Positions 1 to 5,881 of a stretch of 9,207 nt of DNA are shown here, piece by piece (positions within the stretch are counted from its first letter, which is position 1; each line of letters begins with the position of its first letter). The notes under the pieces were generated by a model. It had not been told where the DNA came from, did no database searches, and worked only from the letters and a program-made list of their open reading frames with translations. The stretch is taken from contig JBGAMU010000151.1 of assembly GCA_044222685.1 (NCBI GenBank), positions 1 through 9,207 of the forward strand. Direction: 5' to 3'. The stretch comes from JAEUPI01 sp044222685 (GTDB lineage Bacteria; Pseudomonadota; Gammaproteobacteria; Burkholderiales; Burkholderiaceae_C). The position numbers and the translations under genes are program-made.

Positions 1-379
1 GGAGCACTTCGGCCACCGCATCGTCGTCGGACAGGTAGACCAGGTCGGGCTGCCACTGCTCGATCCACTCGCGCGCCAGGCGGCCGCGCTCGGCCTTGGC
101 CGCCGGCTCGCGGTGGCGCTTGACGTCCATCTGGAACACGCGGTACTCGGCATCCGGTGCGGCCAGCGCCTGCTGAAAGCCGGCCAGCTGGCCATCGGTC
201 CAGCGCCAGGGCAACTCGAAGCTCATCACGTGGGCGATGCGCCAGCGCTGAGGTGCAGCCCGCACACGCGACGCCGCGACCAGCCCTGCCGCGGCCGTCT
301 GCGCGGCAGACTTCAGCCATGCCCTGCGCGTGCGCATGCCGACCGGTCGCGTGAAACGCGATCCGCGTTGGACCTGCAT
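1..379 (-). CDS. ABC-type substrate-binding protein, N-terminal part (runs off window)
   Basis: Only the first 126 codons are visible; the gene continues past base 1. The N-terminus carries a twin-arginine-like signal: T-R-R-A-W-L-K at residues 17-23, then an alanine-rich hydrophobic stretch ending near residue 42 (RVRAAPQ). The mature part starts RWRIAHVMSF, then has a W-T-D-G segment with aromatic residues, a DAEYRVFQMDVKRH strand, and WIEQWQPDLVYLSDDDAV. This matches the first lobe of periplasmic ABC substrate-binding proteins of the type often annotated as putative ABC transport system substrate-binding proteins, where a phrase like 'PDLV..SDDNA' is typical. I chose the ATG at 379 because a purine-rich GGAGG tract precedes it. 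A second in-frame ATG at 337, 14 codons in, gives a shorter signal but has no visible Shine-Dalgarno sequence. The ligand cannot be deduced from this fragment. The family call is moderately secure; export is likely. Confidence 0.7.
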   Translation of the reverse strand, partial: MQVQRGSRFTRPVGMRTRRAWLKSAAQTAAAGLVAASRVRAAPQRWRIAHVMSFELPWRWTDGQLAGFQQALAAPDAEYRVFQMDVKRHREPAAKAERGRLAREWIEQWQPDLVYLSDDDAVAEVL

Positions 380-388
380 GTCCGAGCA

Positions 389-397
389 CCCCCCTCC
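389..397 (-). promoter_or_regulatory. Shine-Dalgarno deciding the start of the substrate-binding protein
   Basis: Read on the minus strand, the tract is GGAGGGGGG, ending 9 bases before the ATG at 379 (the GGAGG core is 13 bases away, somewhat long). No comparable tract precedes the in-frame ATG at 337. This favours the longer reading frame with an extended n-region in front of the twin-arginine motif. Confidence 0.45.
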
Positions 398-441
398 GGG
401 AACCTGACACACGGGCCATCCCCACGGGACAACCCGCGGCC

Positions 442-470
442 ATTATGGAACCAGCAGGCACACCGTTGAA
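442..470 (-). promoter_or_regulatory. Candidate sigma-70 promoter for the substrate-binding gene
   Basis: On the minus strand, a CATAAT hexamer (442-447, five of six bases of the -10 consensus) lies 17 bases downstream of TTCAAC (465-470, three of six bases of the -35 consensus). Transcription would begin near 435, giving a leader of about 56 bases before the ATG at 379. This is one of the few AT-rich spots in the gap between two divergent genes. It rests on consensus matching only; the -35 is weak. Confidence 0.3.
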
Positions 471-471
471 T

Positions 472-485
472 CCGGGCCTGCCCGG
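472..485. repeat. Perfect palindromic inverted repeat in the divergent intergenic region
   Basis: CCGGGC and GCCCGG arms of 6 bp flank a CT spacer. The repeat lies directly upstream of the candidate minus-strand -35 element and about 54 bases before gspA. It could be an operator or a small hairpin in a gspA leader. In DNA this GC-rich a 6-bp palindrome can also arise by chance. Confidence 0.3.
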
Positions 486-538
486 TCGGCAACAACCCAG
501 TCGGGAGCGCCGCGAGACCACGGGTATCCTCGTGCCCC

Positions 539-1696
539 ATGTACGCGGAGCACTTCGGCCTCAAACGCGAGCCCTTCTCGATCGCGCCCGATCCGCGCTA
601 CCTGTTCATGAGCGAGCACCACCGCGAGGCGCTCGCCCACCTGCTGTACGGGGTGCGCGGCGGCGGCGGCTTCGTGCTGCTGACCGGCGAGATCGGCGCC
701 GGCAAGACCACCGTGTGCCGCTGCTTCCTCGAGCAGGTGCCCAAGCGCAGCAACGTCGCCTACATCTTCAATCCGAAGCAGACCGTCATCGAGCTGATGA
801 AGTCGGTGTGCGAGGAGTTCCACATCCCGCTCGACGAGGTGCACGCGCGCGGCGCCACGGTGAAGGACTTCGTCGACCCGCTCAACACGTTTCTGCTGCA
901 GGCGCATGCCGCCGGGCAGAACAACGTGCTGATCATCGACGAGGCACAGAACCTGTCGACCGACGTGCTGGAACAGCTGCGCCTGCTGACCAACCTGGAG
1001 ACCAACGAGCGCAAGCTGCTGCAGATCATCCTGATCGGCCAGCCCGAGCTGCGCGACATGCTGGCGCGGCCCGAGCTCGAGCAGCTGGCGCAGCGGGTGA
1101 CGGCGCGCTTCCACCTCGAGCCACTCAACGAGAACGAGACCGCGCACTACATCAAGCACAGGCTGTCGGTGGCCGGCATGAGCGGGCTGATCCCGTTCGA
1201 CCGCGAGGCGCGCAAGCGCATCCACGAGCTGGCGCGCGGCATCCCGCGGCGCATCAACCTGCTGTGCGACCGCGCGCTGCTGGGCGCCTACGCGACCGGG
1301 CGCGACCGCGTCGATCGGGCCATCGTCGACAAGGCGGCCGCCGAGGTGTTCGACGCGCGCGAGCTCGGCCTGCGGCGCGCGATGGCCTCGCCGCGCCGGC
1401 TGTGGCTGATCGGCGGCGGTGCCGTCGGCGCGATCGTCGTGCTCGGTGCGATGGCGTGGTGGGTCGCCGGCCGGGGCAAGCCGGTGGCATCACCGCCGGT
1501 CGCGGCATCGGCGCCGGCCAGAGCGCCCGCGGCCGCCGGCAGCGCCGTGCCGGTGGCGCCGGCCTCGTCGGCGGCGTCGGCCGCGCCCGCGACCGCTGCC
1601 GCGGCGAGTGCGGCCTCGGCGCCCGTGTCGCCAGCACCACGTGCCAGCGCACCGGCCACTGCGCGCCCATCCGGCGCTTCCGCACCGCGCCGATAG
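539..1696 (+). CDS. gspA: GspA/ExeA-type AAA ATPase of type II secretion (secretin assembly)
   Basis: A 385-residue protein that begins MYAEHFGLKREPFSIAPDP, the signature start of the ExeA/GspA AAA family. Residues 50-58 form the Walker A loop (GEIGAGKTT). Residues 131-137 (LIIDEAQ) are Walker B, 163-171 (IILIGQPEL) is the sensor-1 strand, and GIPRRIN at 234-240 is the sensor-2 region. One transmembrane helix lies at about 288-310. It is followed by an alanine/proline/serine-rich tail of about 75 residues, predicted to be periplasmic. The family is known to pair with GspB and use ATP to help the outer-membrane secretin pass and assemble through peptidoglycan. Aeromonas ExeA is longer and ends in a peptidoglycan-binding domain; none is visible here. 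No clear Shine-Dalgarno sequence precedes the ATG, but the start fits the family's N-terminus exactly. The gene is followed after 21 bases by gspB, so they are almost certainly co-transcribed. Confidence 0.9.
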   Translation: MYAEHFGLKREPFSIAPDPRYLFMSEHHREALAHLLYGVRGGGGFVLLTGEIGAGKTTVCRCFLEQVPKRSNVAYIFNPKQTVIELMKSVCEEFHIPLDEVHARGATVKDFVDPLNTFLLQAHAAGQNNVLIIDEAQNLSTDVLEQLRLLTNLETNERKLLQIILIGQPELRDMLARPELEQLAQRVTARFHLEPLNENETAHYIKHRLSVAGMSGLIPFDREARKRIHELARGIPRRINLLCDRALLGAYATGRDRVDRAIVDKAAAEVFDARELGLRRAMASPRRLWLIGGGAVGAIVVLGAMAWWVAGRGKPVASPPVAASAPARAPAAAGSAVPVAPASSAASAAPATAAAASAASAPVSPAPRASAPATARPSGASAPRR

Positions 1697-1717
1697 CGGG
1701 CCATCGGAGAACGCACC

Positions 1718-2557
1718 ATGTCGTACATCCTCGATGCCCTGCGCCGCGCCGACAGCGAACGCGACCGCGAACGCGGCAAGGTGCCCGGCCTGAACGCGCA
1801 GCCGGTGCCGCCCGGTTCGCTCGATCTGCAGGACGGTCGACCGAGCAAGGCCTGGGTCTGGGTGGTGGTGGGCCTCACCCTCGGCCTGGCCGTGCCGCTG
1901 GCCTGGCGCTGGATGGCGTCCGGCGACGAGGCCGTCACGGCCGAACCGCCGCCGGGGGTGCGCGCACCGCTGTCGGGCCCGGTGACGCAGCCGCCGGCGC
2001 CGGCGCCTCCGCCGCAGGCCGCCATGCCGACGCCAGCGACACCCCCAACAACCACGCCGAGTGGACCCGGCTCGCCGCCGGTGGCCTCGCCGACGCCCGA
2101 CGCGGGTCCCGCGCCGGCCGCCCCGCCAAGGCCGCCACCGAAGGCCGCGCCACCGACCGCAAAGGCCGAAGCCGGGCGCAACACGGCGCGCGCGCCGGCA
2201 CCCTCGCCGGCTGCTCCGCCACCGGCCGTCGCGCCGACGACGGCCCCCAACGCGCCCACCGCCCCCACGCGGCGCGACGCCGCGGCGCCCCGATCAGCCG
2301 GCGTGCCGGCGCCCGCGCCGGCCGAGGCACCGGTGCCACGGCTGGCCGAACTGCCCGACGACGTGCGGCGCGAAGTCCCCGCGCTCGCGTTCGGCGGCTC
2401 GGTGTACTCCGAACTGCCGGCGCAACGCATGGTGATCCTGAACGGCCAGCTGTTGCGCGAGGGCGACTCGATCACCAACGAGCTGGCGGTCGAGCAGATC
2501 CGCCAGAAGTCGGCCATCCTGCGCATCAAGGGCCGGCGCTTCGAGCTGGTGTACTGA
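1718..2557 (+). CDS. gspB: General secretion pathway protein GspB (ExeB-like)
   Basis: A 279-residue protein opening with MSYILDALRRADSERDRERG, the hallmark cytoplasmic N-terminus of GspB. One membrane helix spans about residues 45-67. A low-complexity proline/alanine/threonine linker runs from about 75 to 205. The C-terminal GspB domain (about 208-279) contains the segments LPDDVRREVPALAFGGSVYS, RMVILNGQLLREGD and ILRIKGRRFELVY. The protein is known to anchor the GspA ATPase at the inner membrane; the periplasmic domain contributes to secretin assembly. A GGAGA Shine-Dalgarno sequence at 1706-1710 sits 7 bases before the ATG. The order gspA-gspB with a 21-base gap is the usual two-gene unit. 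The long linker is plausible for reaching through the periplasm. No other gsp genes are in view, so the core type II apparatus must lie elsewhere or be absent. Confidence 0.92.
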   Translation: MSYILDALRRADSERDRERGKVPGLNAQPVPPGSLDLQDGRPSKAWVWVVVGLTLGLAVPLAWRWMASGDEAVTAEPPPGVRAPLSGPVTQPPAPAPPPQAAMPTPATPPTTTPSGPGSPPVASPTPDAGPAPAAPPRPPPKAAPPTAKAEAGRNTARAPAPSPAAPPPAVAPTTAPNAPTAPTRRDAAAPRSAGVPAPAPAEAPVPRLAELPDDVRREVPALAFGGSVYSELPAQRMVILNGQLLREGDSITNELAVEQIRQKSAILRIKGRRFELVY

Positions 2558-2615
2558 ACGCGCGATGCACCTCGATACGCCTGCCGGTGCCCGCTGGCCC
2601 TATGCTGCGCGGCGC

Positions 2616-2990
2616 ATGCTGAATCACACTTCTCCACTGCTTCGTCGCGTCGGCGCACTCGCCGCCGTGCTGCTGATCCACCCCCACGTCGCGCAGGCCG
2701 CGCCACCGTCGCGCGCCGAGTCGCTGGCCCGCTTCGACGCCGGGTATGCCCAGTGCGAGCAGCGGTTTCCCGAGATGCGCGGGCAGCGCGACAAGACCTA
2801 CGCCGCGGTCTATCGCCTGCGCCTGGACGACGCGCTGGCCGGCGAGCTCAAGCGCACCCGGCAGAGCGCGCCGTACAAGAGCGAAAGCCGGCGTGCGACG
2901 CGTGCACTGGCGCGCAACGGCGCGGCGTCGGACGTGTCCAGGCGCCTCGACCAGCAGTGCCAGGGCCTGCAGCGCGAACTTGCACGCTAG
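2616..2990 (+). CDS. Small exported protein with two cysteines, function unknown
   Basis: A 124-residue protein with a classical signal peptide: a short charged start (LLRR), a hydrophobic core at about 12-22 and a likely cleavage after AQA at residue 28. The mature part of about 96 residues is highly charged and probably helical. It has one cysteine near each end (Cys47 in YAQCEQRF, Cys115 in QQCQGLQR) that could form a disulfide in the periplasm. I recognise it only as a conserved hypothetical type seen in Burkholderiales; the spacing of the two cysteines superficially recalls small LprI-like periplasmic proteins, but I cannot support that assignment. I chose the ATG at 2616 because it places the signal peptide at the N-terminus. 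An in-frame ATG at 2565, 7 bases after the gspB stop, would add 17 residues. Neither start has an evident Shine-Dalgarno sequence. It lies between gspB and the DUF1304 gene in the same direction. Confidence 0.7.
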   Translation: MLNHTSPLLRRVGALAAVLLIHPHVAQAAPPSRAESLARFDAGYAQCEQRFPEMRGQRDKTYAAVYRLRLDDALAGELKRTRQSAPYKSESRRATRALARNGAASDVSRRLDQQCQGLQRELAR

Positions 2991-3041
2991 AAGTAGACTC
3001 ACGCCGCTCGTGGATGGGCGGCCGATGAGGGAGAGTGCGTC

Positions 3042-3401
3042 ATGCAGATCGCTGCGAACGTGGTCGTCGCGCTGGTCGCGCTGATCCATGTGTACATCCT
3101 CGTGCTCGAGATGTTCCTGTGGACCAAGCCGGCCGGCCTGCGCGCCTTCGGCCTCACACCCGAAAAGGCCGCCGACTCCCGGGTGCTGGCCGCCAACCAG
3201 GGCCTGTACAACGGCTTCCTGGCCGCCGGCTTGCTGTGGGGATTGAGCCTCGGCGCCGCCGGCACCGGCGTGAAGGTGTTCTTCCTGCTGTGCGTGCTGG
3301 TCGCGGGCCTGTACGGCGCGGCCACCGCGAGCCGGCGCATCCTGTACGTGCAGGCGCTGCCGGCGGCCATCGGGCTGGCACTGATCGCGCTGTCGCGTTG
3401 A
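3042..3401 (+). CDS. DUF1304 family small integral membrane protein
   Basis: A 119-residue protein with four predicted membrane helices (about 4-24, 53-72, 76-95 and 102-118). It carries the recognisable DUF1304 features: HVYILVLEMFLW at 16-27 in the first helix, ANQGLYNGFLAAGLLWG at 51-67, and VAGLYGAAT at 87-95. The length equals the family norm of about 120 residues. The family's biochemical role is not established. A good Shine-Dalgarno sequence (GAGGGAGA, 3027-3034) lies 7 bases before the ATG. The gene follows the small exported protein after 51 bases and precedes the GST-family gene by 26 bases, so it is probably part of the same transcript. Confidence 0.88.
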   Translation: MQIAANVVVALVALIHVYILVLEMFLWTKPAGLRAFGLTPEKAADSRVLAANQGLYNGFLAAGLLWGLSLGAAGTGVKVFFLLCVLVAGLYGAATASRRILYVQALPAAIGLALIALSR

Positions 3402-3427
3402 CGCCAGCGCCGCGCCGGCGACACGTG

Positions 3428-4201
3428 ATGATCGAACTGCTGCAGTTCCGTCATTCGCCGTACAACGAGAAAGTCCGCTGGGCGCTCGACCTGAAGCACG
3501 TGCCGCATCTGCGGCGCAGCCTGCTGCCGGGGCCGCACGTGGGTGTCGTGAAGCCGCTGACCGGCCGCACCGGCACGCCGGTGTTGCGCCACGACGGCGG
3601 CGTGATCGACGGCTCGGCGCGCATCGTCGAATGGCTCGATGCGCAGTTCCCGCAGCCGCGGCTGATCCCCGCCGACGCCGCGGCGCGTGACGAGGTACTG
3701 CGCATCCAGCGCTGGTTCGACGACGACCTGACGCCGCGCATCCGCTGCACCGTGCTCGACGCGCTGCTCGCCAACCCGGGCTATTTCTCGCGCGTGTTCT
3801 GCGACGGCCGCTCACGCGCGGTGCAAATCGCCTACGCGATGATCGTGCCGCTGGCCGCGCCGCTGGTGCGCAAGGGCAACGGCATCACCGGTGCCTTTGC
3901 CATCGAAGACGGCCACGCCGCCGCCCGGCAGGCGCTCGACTTCGTGGCCGAACGCACCGCCGGCACGGGGTATCTGGTGGGCGATGCGTTCACGCTGGCC
4001 GACATCACGGCGGCATCCACGCTCGCCGTGCTGGCGCGGCCGCAGGACTCGCCGATGGCTGCACCGCAACCGGTCGGCTCGACGTTTGGCGCGCTGATGG
4101 CGAGATACGCGACGCACCCGGGCGTGGCGTGGACGCGGGACATCTATGCGCGGCATCGCGTTGCCGCGAAGGACTTCGACGGACCGAGCGACCGGGCGTG
4201 A
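3428..4201 (+). CDS. Glutathione S-transferase family protein
   Basis: A 257-residue, presumably cytosolic protein. The N-terminal thioredoxin-like domain begins MIELLQFRHSPYNEKVRWAL, where GSTs carry their catalytic Cys/Ser/Tyr; here Ser10 and Tyr12 are present but no cysteine. The cis-proline is Pro51 in TGTPVL, and the glutathione-binding equivalent of 'SxAI' is GSARIVEWL at 62-70. The all-helical C-terminal domain contains GYLVGDAFTLADITAAS at 181-197, the conserved folding motif of the superfamily. Family members conjugate or reduce glutathione adducts; the substrate is unknown here. The start lies in a tandem GTG-ATG (3425-3430), so the N-terminus could be one residue longer. There is no strong Shine-Dalgarno sequence. 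It is the last gene of the plus-strand run and ends 26 bases before the end of the convergent membrane-protein gene. Confidence 0.85.
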   Translation: MIELLQFRHSPYNEKVRWALDLKHVPHLRRSLLPGPHVGVVKPLTGRTGTPVLRHDGGVIDGSARIVEWLDAQFPQPRLIPADAAARDEVLRIQRWFDDDLTPRIRCTVLDALLANPGYFSRVFCDGRSRAVQIAYAMIVPLAAPLVRKGNGITGAFAIEDGHAAARQALDFVAERTAGTGYLVGDAFTLADITAASTLAVLARPQDSPMAAPQPVGSTFGALMARYATHPGVAWTRDIYARHRVAAKDFDGPSDRA

Positions 4202-4227
4202 CCGACGGGCCGGCGAGGTTTGAACGC

Positions 4228-4881
4228 TCAGCCACCGCGAGATGCCTGCCAGGCCGGCAGGCGCCAGTCCCATACGACCGCCGCCCCGCGCAAGCCGGTC
4301 GCCACCAGCGCGGCGAGGGTCAGCGAGACCCAGCTGGGCAGTGCGAACGATTGGGCGACGACGAGCACCCAACCGCCGGCGAACGAACAGATCGCATAGG
4401 GCCGGTGGTCATTGAAGGCGCGCGGGATCTCGTTGCAGACCACATCGCGCAGCACGCCGCCGAACACGGCCGTCACCATGCCCAGAAGCACGGCCACGAT
4501 GGCGGGCGTCCCGCTGTCGAGCGCGATCTGCGTGCCGCTGGCCGAGAAGAGGCCCAGACCGACGGCGTCGGGCCACTGCATCGCGCGCTCCGTCGGTTCG
4601 AAGTGCCGGGCGCGCATGAAGACCATCGCCGCGATGCACAGCGCCAGCAGCGCCCACAGCCAGCCGGCATGTTCGATCCAGAAGAGCGGGCGGCGGTCCA
4701 GCACCACGTCGCGCACGGTGCCGCCACCGAACGCCGCCAGGCCACCGACCACGCAGATGCCGACGGCATCGAGGCGCTTGCGCGCACCCTCGATAACGCC
4801 CGACAGCGCAAACGCAATGGTGGCCATGGCTTCGGCGACCACCTGAACCTGACTCAGTACCCAGGGCGCACCGCCTGCCAT
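4228..4881 (-). CDS. YicG/TRIC-like membrane protein (PF03458 family)
   Basis: A 217-residue integral membrane protein with about seven helices. It shows the internal duplication of this family: AFGGGTVRDVVLDRRPLFW at about 50-68 and VFGGVLRDVVCNEIPRAF at 139-156 are the two repeated glycine-kink/Arg-Asp motifs. Homologues were long called UPF0126; E. coli YicG has been linked to glycine transport, and other prokaryotic members form trimeric TRIC-type cation channels. The substrate or ion cannot be told from this sequence. I chose the ATG at 4881 because GAGAAGG lies 6 bases upstream. An in-frame ATG at 4899 adds six residues without a Shine-Dalgarno sequence. The gene stands alone: convergent with the GST gene and divergent from the BrkB-family gene. 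Confidence 0.88.
   Translation of the reverse strand: MAGGAPWVLSQVQVVAEAMATIAFALSGVIEGARKRLDAVGICVVGGLAAFGGGTVRDVVLDRRPLFWIEHAGWLWALLALCIAAMVFMRARHFEPTERAMQWPDAVGLGLFSASGTQIALDSGTPAIVAVLLGMVTAVFGGVLRDVVCNEIPRAFNDHRPYAICSFAGGWVLVVAQSFALPSWVSLTLAALVATGLRGAAVVWDWRLPAWQASRGG
4244..4262. repeat. 7-bp hairpin at the convergent gene junction
   Basis: GCCTGCC and GGCAGGC arms flank a 5-base loop (AGGCC). It falls in the last codons of the YicG/TRIC-like gene (encoding LPAWQA) and 42 bases past the GST stop. It could form a hairpin in transcripts from either strand. No T-run follows on the plus strand, so it is not a canonical terminator. Confidence 0.35.
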
Positions 4882-4887
4882 CTTTGG

Positions 4888-4894
4888 CCTTCTC
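4888..4894 (-). promoter_or_regulatory. Shine-Dalgarno deciding the start of the YicG/TRIC-like gene
   Basis: Minus-strand GAGAAGG is 6 bases before the ATG at 4881. It lies inside the longer frame that would start at 4899, and nothing similar precedes 4899, so the shorter protein is preferred. Confidence 0.5.
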
Positions 4895-5012
4895 GACACG
4901 TCGACGTACGGATCGTAGCCAAGACGCCAACAAGCGCGCCAAACATCACGCTGCGCGCCGCGCGATTCATCGGCCTCAATGGCGCGCGCCCGACCTGGGC
5001 GAACATCGCCGC

Positions 5013-5867
5013 ATGCTCGACCTGACCCGCACCACCGTCCGCCGCGCCCGGCAGGTGCGCCTGCCGCTGGTGGCGGCCAGCCTGACGCTGACGACCGCGT
5101 TGTCGCTCGCGCCGCTGGTGGCGGTGGCGTTCGCGCTCTTCAGGCACTTTCCGATCTTCCGGCCGCTCGAGCTGGCGATCGAGCAGCACATGGTCAAGAG
5201 CCTGCTGCCGGCCGACATCTCGCGCTCGGTGATGGCGCATCTGCATCAGTTCGCCGCCAACGCGAGCGGGCTCACGATGGTCGGCGCGCTGTGCGTGCTG
5301 GCCGCGGCGGTGATGATGCTGCTCACGGTGGAAGGGGCGCTCAACCAGATGTGGGGCGTCAAGAAGGCGCGGCCGCTGCAGCGGCGGCTGGGCCTGTATC
5401 TGCTGATGCTGGCGGCGGGCCCGCTGCTCGTGGGCGCCAGCCTGTGGGCCACGGCGAGCCTGCTCGGCGCCTCGATGGGGCTGATGCGCGGCCTGCCGCC
5501 GGCGCTCGCCTTCGCGCTCGACCTCGGCCCCGTCGCGCTGTGCAGCGTTGGCCTCGCCAGTGTGTTCCGGCTGCTGCCGAATGCGCCGGTGCGCTGGCGC
5601 GACGCCCTCGTCGGCGGCGTGCTGGGCAGCATCGCGCTCGAGCTGGGCAAGCGCGGCTTCGCCGCCTTTCTGATCCACGGGCCGATCTACCGCTCGCTCT
5701 ACGGCGCCTTCGCGACGCTGCCGGTCTTTCTGCTGTGGTTGTACTTCTCGTGCCTGGTCACGCTGAGCGCGGCGCTGGTCACTGCTCACCTCGGCCGCTC
5801 GTCGGGACCGCGGGGCCGGCCGGCATCCACCGGTGTCAGGACGAGGCTCGGCCGCGCGCGCAGCTGA
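5013..5867 (+). CDS. YihY/virulence factor BrkB family membrane protein
   Basis: A 284-residue inner-membrane protein with about six helices (roughly 18-43, 86-107, 128-152, 167-186, 197-215 and 231-258). Family landmarks are GALNQMWGVKKAR at 108-120 in the segment after helix 2, LLPNAPVRWRDALVGGVLG at 187-205, and YGAFATLPVFLLWLYFSC at 230-247 in the last helix. The family was once annotated as ribonuclease BN because of a mis-assignment; its actual role is not settled, and a transporter-like function is usually assumed. Its length is close to E. coli YihY (290). I chose the ATG at 5013 since the family normally starts close to the first helix. An upstream in-frame start at 4884 would add 43 arginine-rich residues overlapping the divergent gene's leader. 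The Shine-Dalgarno sequence is weak. It ends 14 bases before the end of the convergent bug gene. Confidence 0.87.
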   Translation: MLDLTRTTVRRARQVRLPLVAASLTLTTALSLAPLVAVAFALFRHFPIFRPLELAIEQHMVKSLLPADISRSVMAHLHQFAANASGLTMVGALCVLAAAVMMLLTVEGALNQMWGVKKARPLQRRLGLYLLMLAAGPLLVGASLWATASLLGASMGLMRGLPPALAFALDLGPVALCSVGLASVFRLLPNAPVRWRDALVGGVLGSIALELGKRGFAAFLIHGPIYRSLYGAFATLPVFLLWLYFSCLVTLSAALVTAHLGRSSGPRGRPASTGVRTRLGRARS

Positions 5868-5881
5868 ATGAAGACCGTCGG

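Noticed and set aside
525..530. TATCCT as a -10 element giving a leaderless gspA transcript
   Set aside because: The hexamer matches only four of six positions and no acceptable -35 hexamer lies about 17 bases upstream.
1697..1717. A frameshift at the end of gspA hiding a lost peptidoglycan-binding domain
   Set aside because: Only 21 bases separate the gspA stop from the well-supported gspB start, which leaves no room for a hidden domain.
445..2622. A very long open frame of about 725 codons on the plus strand overlapping gspA and gspB
   Set aside because: Its translation is arginine/alanine-rich with no domain, and it runs through two clearly recognised genes in another frame. It is a by-product of high GC and scarce stop codons.
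1288..2706. A 472-codon antisense open frame across gspA-gspB
   Set aside because: Composition is low-complexity Gly/Ala/Arg and mirrors the proline/alanine linkers on the other strand. No motif or ribosome binding site supports it.
4244..4262. Hairpin at the GST/YicG-like junction as an intrinsic terminator
   Set aside because: No T-run follows the stem on either strand and the stem is inside coding sequence; kept only as a hairpin repeat.
4898..4907. 10-bp palindrome ACGTCGACGT in the divergent gap upstream of the YicG/TRIC-like gene
   Set aside because: It is a single self-complementary block without spacing or a clear promoter beside it; chance occurrence in GC-rich DNA cannot be excluded.
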